A stretch of DNA of 64,000 nucleotides. It comes from Peribacillus frigoritolerans (GTDB taxonomy: Bacteria > Bacillota > Bacilli > Bacillales > Bacillaceae). The stretch is from the NCBI RefSeq assembly GCF_004358755.1, contig NZ_SMZY01000002.1, forward strand, positions 558,001-622,000, written 5' to 3'. Below are positions 59,519 through 64,000 of the stretch, one piece after another (within the stretch, counting starts at the first letter, position 1; each line of letters begins with the position of its first letter). The position numbers and the translations under genes are program-made. The notes under the pieces were generated by a model. It was not told where the DNA came from, searched no databases, and saw only the letters and a list, made by a program, of their open reading frames with translations.

Positions 59519-60853
59519 TCAAAAAATAATCCCCAGCCCCGCAAACGCCAAATCCTCACACTCCACCTTCTGAACATAACTGTCTTTCTCAAATCGATGT
59601 GTATACCGGCTCAGTTTGACCATACCCACATCGTTCTTCGTATAAAAGATAACAGTCGGCCTTTCATTCTCATAGAAGAAAACCGGTCTGAGTGAAGGCG
59701 GGATCGTTTTAAATTCATTCCATTCACCAAGTGTATACAAATAGTCTACGACACTGCTTGCCTCTTTGTATTCCATCTCATCTATAGGCAAAATATCGCC
59801 CGCACTCCAATAGCACCCGTGCCACAGCGCGCCGAACTCCCCGATTTCATGATAGGCAATGGCTGCCTGCAAGTAGGATAACGGAGAATAATCCCCGTCC
59901 ACTGCCTGCATAACATGATCATAGGCAAAGTCCGGTTTCGGGTGCTCCAAACTATGCTCATCCGAATACATGCATTCTTCCGGCGGCGGCAGTTCCCGGT
60001 CATGCGGAATAGCGTATACGGCAGAATTTCCATTTCCTCCAGCTGTATATTGATAGGCTCTCAGTTTATACCCTTTTCGAATCTTCAGCTGTGAAAAACT
60101 TTGAATCACACGTTCAGGATTATCTCTCGAAACCGCCCATCCTTCATTTTCATCATAATAGGTAGTAAAAGGACCAAGAAATAGATTAGGACGAGTGGCA
60201 GCAACCGTAAATTCAATAATCTCAGATAGTTCTCGGGGTTTAACCTCCTGCACGTACAATTGTCTGAGCTCTTCTATCATTGAATGCCTTTGAGCTGTTA
60301 ACTGAGGGCATACATGATAAAAATCGCCATCTTGATTCTTTTTACCAAAGAAAGGAATGCCTGCTTGATTGATTCGCTCCATCCAGCTGTGTTTCAGCTC
60401 TTTTAAAAAGGTGTATGTACTTCTACTGTTTACTCCCCACCCGACGCAAATCCAAGGATTCTGTTTCAGCTCACTCAGCGGAACTTCCATATCAGAAGGA
60501 AGAACCATCCCTCTTCCGCCAAAATATTCAATTTGAGCAATGGCTTCACTGTCCCTCGTGTTCTGAAGCGTAAACAAATTATACAAATGAATTCTTCCAT
60601 TTAAAGGCTCAAGACGATAAAAGGCTTCAACCAATTTCACCACTTGTTTCATTGTGGGATCCAGGGAAATAGGTGCAAAAACACTTTGCCCATCGCGCAA
60701 ATCCTTTACAGTCTCATGACTGGCACTTCCAGGATTCAGCAGCAAAAAACTGCCGATTGATTTTTCACTCTCACCCCATTGAAGATAAGCGGACTGGCGG
60801 AAAATGTGATTCTTCTTTTTCAGAAACGTTCCGAATGCTTTTGGCTGGTACAT
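59519..60853 (-). CDS. Protein with DUF1643-like N-terminal domain
   Basis: 444 residues, soluble. The first about 210 residues show SFLLLNPGSA, DPTMKQVV, HLYNLFTLQNT and the WICVGWG strand, an order that resembles DUF1643. The C-terminal half (GPFTTYYDENEGWAVSRDNP, QYTAGGNGNSAVYA, WHGCYWSAGDILP) is of unknown type. AGGGGTGAC precedes the ATG. No function can be given. It lies in the block between repeat copies C and D. Confidence 0.6.
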   Translation of the reverse strand: MYQPKAFGTFLKKKNHIFRQSAYLQWGESEKSIGSFLLLNPGSASHETVKDLRDGQSVFAPISLDPTMKQVVKLVEAFYRLEPLNGRIHLYNLFTLQNTRDSEAIAQIEYFGGRGMVLPSDMEVPLSELKQNPWICVGWGVNSRSTYTFLKELKHSWMERINQAGIPFFGKKNQDGDFYHVCPQLTAQRHSMIEELRQLYVQEVKPRELSEIIEFTVAATRPNLFLGPFTTYYDENEGWAVSRDNPERVIQSFSQLKIRKGYKLRAYQYTAGGNGNSAVYAIPHDRELPPPEECMYSDEHSLEHPKPDFAYDHVMQAVDGDYSPLSYLQAAIAYHEIGEFGALWHGCYWSAGDILPIDEMEYKEASSVVDYLYTLGEWNEFKTIPPSLRPVFFYENERPTVIFYTKNDVGMVKLSRYTHRFEKDSYVQKVECEDLAFAGLGIIF

Positions 60854-60896
60854 GAATTTGTCACCCCTAATAGCAAAAATTAAGATAGTTAAACCT

Positions 60897-61796
60897 CTAC
60901 ATCACTGAATACCACCGATCCTCAAACGTCTTACTGTCTAACTGACAGACTCCTTGAGCCACAAGCTGATCCATCACCATCGCCACATAAACAAACGACT
61001 TCGGTTTTCCAGAGTCATAATATCCTTTAAACGGATGACTGTACTCACTGATTTCCTCACAGATTTCCAGCACACTTATCGTTCCCGTGTTTTCTATTAA
61101 GCGAATAATCGCTTGATGAATCTCATCCCCAAGTGGCGAATTCACTTTAGGAATCACTGTTAACTTCTTTGGAGCTGCTCTTGTAATCGTCGAAACGGCT
61201 GCAGGCTGATGTATTTCCTTACGGCGTCCCTCTTTCTCCTTCAAAATCATTCGATAAACTCTATTAATCTGCCGGTCTAACAAAGGCAGGTCGAGATCAA
61301 GAAGATCCTGCACCTCTTCAGCATGGTCGAGACCCATCGCTTTCGCTTCTTTTAAAACCTTTTGATCCCAGCCATTCATCACCTTATAAAGAATTTCATC
61401 CAGCTCAAAATCGATTTGCGTAAACCCTTTGATGATTTCCTTCACAACAGACGCCGGAATCCCGGTATGAAATTCAAAATGATCTTTTCCAAATTTCTTG
61501 ATTTCGCCTGTCTCTGTATTCTTCACAATATACTGATACCTCAGCGGCATCCCGCACTCACAGCGAAACGGGCGATTCCCAAGGCCACCGTCAAGCAGCT
61601 CAATAAACTCCCAGTCGTTAATTTCCCGGTCAAGCTCCTGCTCCGAACCACTGTAAGTCCCCTTGCTTTTCACCAGCTCATTTGAAAAAAGAGTCCGTTT
61701 TCCGCGCTTTAACCTCTCAAGCAAATACACCCGCTGCTCTTCTGTTAACTCTTCAAGAATCTCAGCCCGTTCCTCCGCTTCAAAATAAAAATCCAT
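60897..61796 (-). CDS. DUF3895 domain protein
   Basis: 299 residues; ATG at 61796 follows GGAGGTGG. The start MDFYFEAEERAEILEELTEE, a CECGMPLRYQYIVKN segment with two cysteines followed by FGKDHFEFHTGIP, and a C-terminal winged-helix-like segment (SVLEICEEISEYSHPFKGYY, VAMVMDQLVAQG) fit the Bacillus DUF3895 family. Unknown function, perhaps nucleic acid binding. It lies 43 bp upstream of the DUF1643-like gene on the same strand. Confidence 0.68.
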   Translation of the reverse strand: MDFYFEAEERAEILEELTEEQRVYLLERLKRGKRTLFSNELVKSKGTYSGSEQELDREINDWEFIELLDGGLGNRPFRCECGMPLRYQYIVKNTETGEIKKFGKDHFEFHTGIPASVVKEIIKGFTQIDFELDEILYKVMNGWDQKVLKEAKAMGLDHAEEVQDLLDLDLPLLDRQINRVYRMILKEKEGRRKEIHQPAAVSTITRAAPKKLTVIPKVNSPLGDEIHQAIIRLIENTGTISVLEICEEISEYSHPFKGYYDSGKPKSFVYVAMVMDQLVAQGVCQLDSKTFEDRWYSVM

Positions 61797-61863
61797 GGAT
61801 GCCACCTCCACTACGTACTATTCGTCCTTATCCAAAGTTTTCCTTGTTAAGATTCTATTAATT

Positions 61864-62418
61864 TTACAAATGAAACTGCAAGGGAAAATCATCCGAATTC
61901 CTTTTCCAAATCATATGGTCGCACCCTTCTCCCCAATAATTCTGCAGGAAATAATCAGGTTCACCAAACTTCTTCTTCCAGACTTTCTGTGCACTCGAAT
62001 AACCACTATCAAGGCAAAATTCGCTGATCCCTCTATTCTGCAAGGTAAGGAGCATGACATTTAAAAGCAGAGTCCCTATCCCTCGTTTTTGATAATCCGG
62101 ATGAACAAAAACAGTCCCTATCTCGCTCAATCGGCTAAACGCTCCATCTGTGCAGCTAACAATCAGCTCACTTACAGGACCATATTCAATCGAACCGACA
62201 ATCTCTTTTCCATCCAAACCGATCAAAAAATACCGATTCTCCCCATTACTTTCCAAATCAGTCTTTAAGTATTGTATCTTGCATGCCATTTCATCTTTCA
62301 TATCACCAACCATTTCCGAGATTCCTTCTTTTTCAAACGTATCCCTAATGACTTTACTGAAAAACCGATTCAGCTCATCCATATCTTCCATTTTTGGTCT
62401 TCTAATTTCAATTTTCAT
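61864..62418 (-). CDS. GNAT-family N-acetyltransferase
   Basis: 184 residues; ATG at 62418 has GGGAG 8 nt upstream. The acetyl-CoA motif is VFVHPDYQKRGIGTLLLNVML. The N-terminus MKIEIRRPKMEDMDELNRFF is typical. Substrate unknown. Confidence 0.88.
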   Translation of the reverse strand: MKIEIRRPKMEDMDELNRFFSKVIRDTFEKEGISEMVGDMKDEMACKIQYLKTDLESNGENRYFLIGLDGKEIVGSIEYGPVSELIVSCTDGAFSRLSEIGTVFVHPDYQKRGIGTLLLNVMLLTLQNRGISEFCLDSGYSSAQKVWKKKFGEPDYFLQNYWGEGCDHMIWKRNSDDFPLQFHL

Positions 62419-62522
62419 GTCACTCACTCCCTGACCTTTTAAACAATTCCACCCTCCCTATTCCACCTTTTACCTTGTTTATCCTTCATCTTTCGCTACA
62501 ATTAAGAGAGGGAGATGATTCG

Positions 62523-63065
62523 ATGTTAAAAAATGAAAACATACATATAAGGCCTTTCACAATCGCGGACGCAGAAGCAAGACTTCAGCTGCAGCTGAAA
62601 AACCGCGAGTTCTTTGAACAATTCTCCATGATCCGCACACCTGACTTTTACACCTTGGAAACGCAGCGCACCATGATCCAAGAATACGAACAAAAAAGCA
62701 AAGAAGACACCGAATATCAATTCGGCATCTTCCTAAATGAGGACAATCGCTTACTCGGCACCATAAGCCTCTTCCAAGTCATGCGCAGTTCTCTGCAAAA
62801 CGCGATTCTCGGCTATTTCCTGGACCAATCCCACAACGGAAAAGGCTACACAACCCAAGCAGTCAAATTACTAGTTCAATACGCCTTTGAAGAACTCAAA
62901 CTCCACCGCATCGAAGCCGGCGTCATGCCGCACAACATTGGCTCGATTCGAGTACTGGAGAAAGCAGGATTTCATAAAGAAGGACTTGCAAGAAAGAATG
63001 TGAAGATTAACGGGAAGTGGGAGGATCATGAGGTTTTGGCGATTTTGAATCCTGCTGATGAATGA
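62523..63065 (+). CDS. RimJ/RimL-type GNAT acetyltransferase
   Basis: 180 residues; ATG at 62523 follows GGGAG by 8 nt. NIHIRPFTIADAEARL, LGYFLDQSHNGKGYTTQAVKLLVQYAF and VMPHNIGSIRVLEKAGFHKEG are RimJ/RimL hallmarks (the Y/N-loop SIRVLEKAGF). It may acetylate a ribosomal or other protein N-terminus or a small amine. About 43 bp of its 3' end recur at 63258-63302. Confidence 0.9.
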   Translation: MLKNENIHIRPFTIADAEARLQLQLKNREFFEQFSMIRTPDFYTLETQRTMIQEYEQKSKEDTEYQFGIFLNEDNRLLGTISLFQVMRSSLQNAILGYFLDQSHNGKGYTTQAVKLLVQYAFEELKLHRIEAGVMPHNIGSIRVLEKAGFHKEGLARKNVKINGKWEDHEVLAILNPADE

Positions 63066-63130
63066 AAGGTGCCTATTCTCGACGTCAACATAACGCAGGC
63101 GGGTGCGCTCCAAAACTGGTCTCCTGCATA

Positions 63131-63245
63131 TATTCAAATTAATTCTCATGTTTTTATCATTAATTCATGGGTTTTCCAATTTAATTGGAGGGATTTCGAA
63201 AATAATTCGCGGGGTTTCTAAATTAATTGGAGTTAGATGTGAACT
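63131..63245 (+). repeat. 115-bp repeat, copy D (five 21-nt units, most diverged)
   Basis: TATTCAAATTAATTCTCATG start; units in the same order and orientation as A-C, with more substitutions. It lies between the GNAT gene end and the duplicate of that end, and is followed by CCCACTGCATG as in copy B. Confidence 0.9.
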
Positions 63246-63257
63246 TTCCCACTGCAT

Positions 63258-63302
63258 GGGAGGGATCATGAGGTTTTGGCAATTTTGAATTCAGATAATG
63301 GA
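63258..63302 (+). repeat. Duplicate of the 3' end of the RimJ-like gene
   Basis: GGGAGGGATCATGAGGTTTT and GGCAATTTTGAAT repeat the sequence at 63019-63062 (GGGAGGATCATGAGGTTTTG, GCGATTTTGAAT) with a few changes. Confidence 0.85.
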
Positions 63303-63346
63303 AGCATCGGAAAACCGTGTGTCCTATTATAGAAATAAAATGTAAC

Positions 63347-63394
63347 AAAAGAGGTTCTTTCAAAGGAAGAAATCACTTTGAGCGAACCTCTTTT
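63347..63394 (-). terminator. Terminator of the ArsR-SRPBCC operon
   Basis: AAAAGAGGTTC and GAACCTCTTTT form the outer stem, with inner TTTCAAAG/CTTTGA pairing; on the minus strand TTTTG follows. Confidence 0.75.
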
Positions 63395-63396
63395 TC

Positions 63397-63720
63397 TTAC
63401 TTATTGTCTTCAACTAAATGCTTCAACATCGACAACTTATTTTCCCAGAACTTCTCATAATAAGAGAGCCACTGCTTCACTTCAGCTAACGGCTCGGGGT
63501 GCAGCCGGTAGATCTTTTCGCGCCCTTCTTTTCTTCCAGATATTAGTTCTGCTTCCGTCAATATCTGAAGGTGCTTTGTCACAGCTGTCCGGCTCATAGC
63601 GAAGTGTTCAGCGATTTCTGCAATCGGCCGTTCATTTTCTGCTAGCAGCCTCAATACTTCACGTCTTGTTGAATCAGCGATCGCTTTAAAGACATCGTGT
63701 TTTTCTGCTGGGGCCGCCAC
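63397..63720 (-). CDS. ArsR-family regulator
   Basis: 107 residues from a GTG that follows the upstream stop TAA directly. DVFKAIADSTRREVLRLLAE and IAEIAEHFAMSRTAVTKHLQ form the winged helix; the HLHPEPLAEVKQWL-type tail is that of the SdpR/ArsR proteins paired with SRPBCC partners. No metal-binding CVC motif is present. Confidence 0.9.
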   Translation of the reverse strand: MAAPAEKHDVFKAIADSTRREVLRLLAENERPIAEIAEHFAMSRTAVTKHLQILTEAELISGRKEGREKIYRLHPEPLAEVKQWLSYYEKFWENKLSMLKHLVEDNK

Positions 63721-64000
63721 TTAGCTCTCAACAACCTTTTTTAATCTTTCATTAACAATACCAACCCAGCCGCCATTCATGCGGTCGCGAATAACAGAAC
63801 TCTTTTCATTCGCTTTTCCAATCACATCATCGTCTTCTTTCCATCCGCTGTGAATCAAGGTGAACTCTGTCTGATCTCCTTTTTCTTCTAAAAGAAACGT
63901 TACCACCCAGCCATCGTTATCCCATGCAAAAGAAAGCTTGTGCGGCTCATCAATCACTAACACTTTACACGGCGAAGGACCAAAAGGAGACTGAATATGA
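63721..64000 (-). CDS. SRPBCC (AHSA1-like) protein, 5' part outside the window
   Basis: The open frame continues to the right edge: [13 protein letters not shown], then [20 protein letters not shown] and [10 protein letters not shown] are AHSA1/START-like hydrophobic ligand domain motifs. It is the upstream gene of the pair, with the stop touching the ArsR start. Such regulator-SRPBCC pairs are frequent in Bacillus; the ligand is unknown. Confidence 0.85.
   Translation of the reverse strand, partial: HIQSPFGPSPCKVLVIDEPHKLSFAWDNDGWVVTFLLEEKGDQTEFTLIHSGWKEDDDVIGKANEKSSVIRDRMNGGWVGIVNERLKKVVES

Noticed and set aside
56703-63245. CRISPR array explanation for the repeated sequence
   Set aside because: The 21-nt units are contiguous and diverged, without unique spacers of constant length, and no cas genes are present.

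Overview
The window looks like a chromosomal segment of a Bacillaceae bacterium (Bacillus or Metabacillus type). Supporting signs are strong AGGAGG ribosome binding sites, many TTG and GTG starts, sigma-A promoters with TTGACA/TATAAT-type boxes, RsbR stressosome paralogues, class IV PHA synthase genes (phaR/phaC), YyaC, YebE, YezD and FbpA-type small proteins, a SAM-I (S-box) riboswitch and a CcpA cre site. No rRNA or tRNA genes, CRISPR arrays or intact insertion sequences were seen. All family names come from recognising sequence motifs; no database search was run.

Layout. 1-6.3 kb: a cut-off DUF420/CtaM-like membrane protein, a sigma-54 activator with a DUF3870 partner, an acyl-CoA dehydrogenase, a YhfP-type oxidoreductase and a DUF3900-like protein. 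6.5-20.4 kb: a secreted protein with three Ig-like repeats, two RsbR paralogues, a MEDS-domain protein, a polar amino acid ABC importer, a PHA cluster (SDR-phaR-phaC-36-aa ORF), 6-phosphogluconolactonase, a cyclophilin lipoprotein, a luciferase-like monooxygenase, a methyltransferase and a membrane-anchored nuclease-like protein. 20.4-24.0 kb: an ABC-2 exporter and an ECF sigma/anti-sigma pair.

24.0-32.9 kb is a sulfur island: an fbpA-like small gene behind a SAM-I riboswitch, a DUF2325 gene, an orphan SsuA-type binding protein, and a long minus-strand cluster ssuE-yezD-ssuD-ssuB-ssuC-monooxygenase-SsuA-like-degenerate SsuE. The proteins would import sulfonates, cleave them with FMNH2-dependent monooxygenases and feed sulfite to cysteine synthesis. 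Three promoters share a TCGGA(A/T)TA motif, and five positions carry a small 3-5 bp hairpin directly before a larger stem-loop.

33-56.5 kb is mostly ordinary: panF/yhdT, a BCCT transporter, a choice-of-anchor I exoprotein behind possible PhoP boxes, a second ECF sigma, GNAT and kinase-like enzymes, a Bacillus intergenic repeat, an Rpn-type pseudogene, a sigma-like gene next to a clpP, yebE, PPK2, a tricarboxylate-type cluster with two paralogous LysR regulators, and a secreted LPSTA-anchored pullulanase.

56.6-63.3 kb is the most accessory-looking part. Four direct copies of a 115-bp repeat built of 21-nt units bracket, in order, a NERD nuclease-like gene, a secreted HNH nuclease with a small acidic partner, and a block of DUF1643-like, DUF3895 and two GNAT genes. 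The last copy sits between the 3' end of a GNAT gene and a second copy of that 3' end. The window closes with an ArsR regulator and a cut-off SRPBCC protein.
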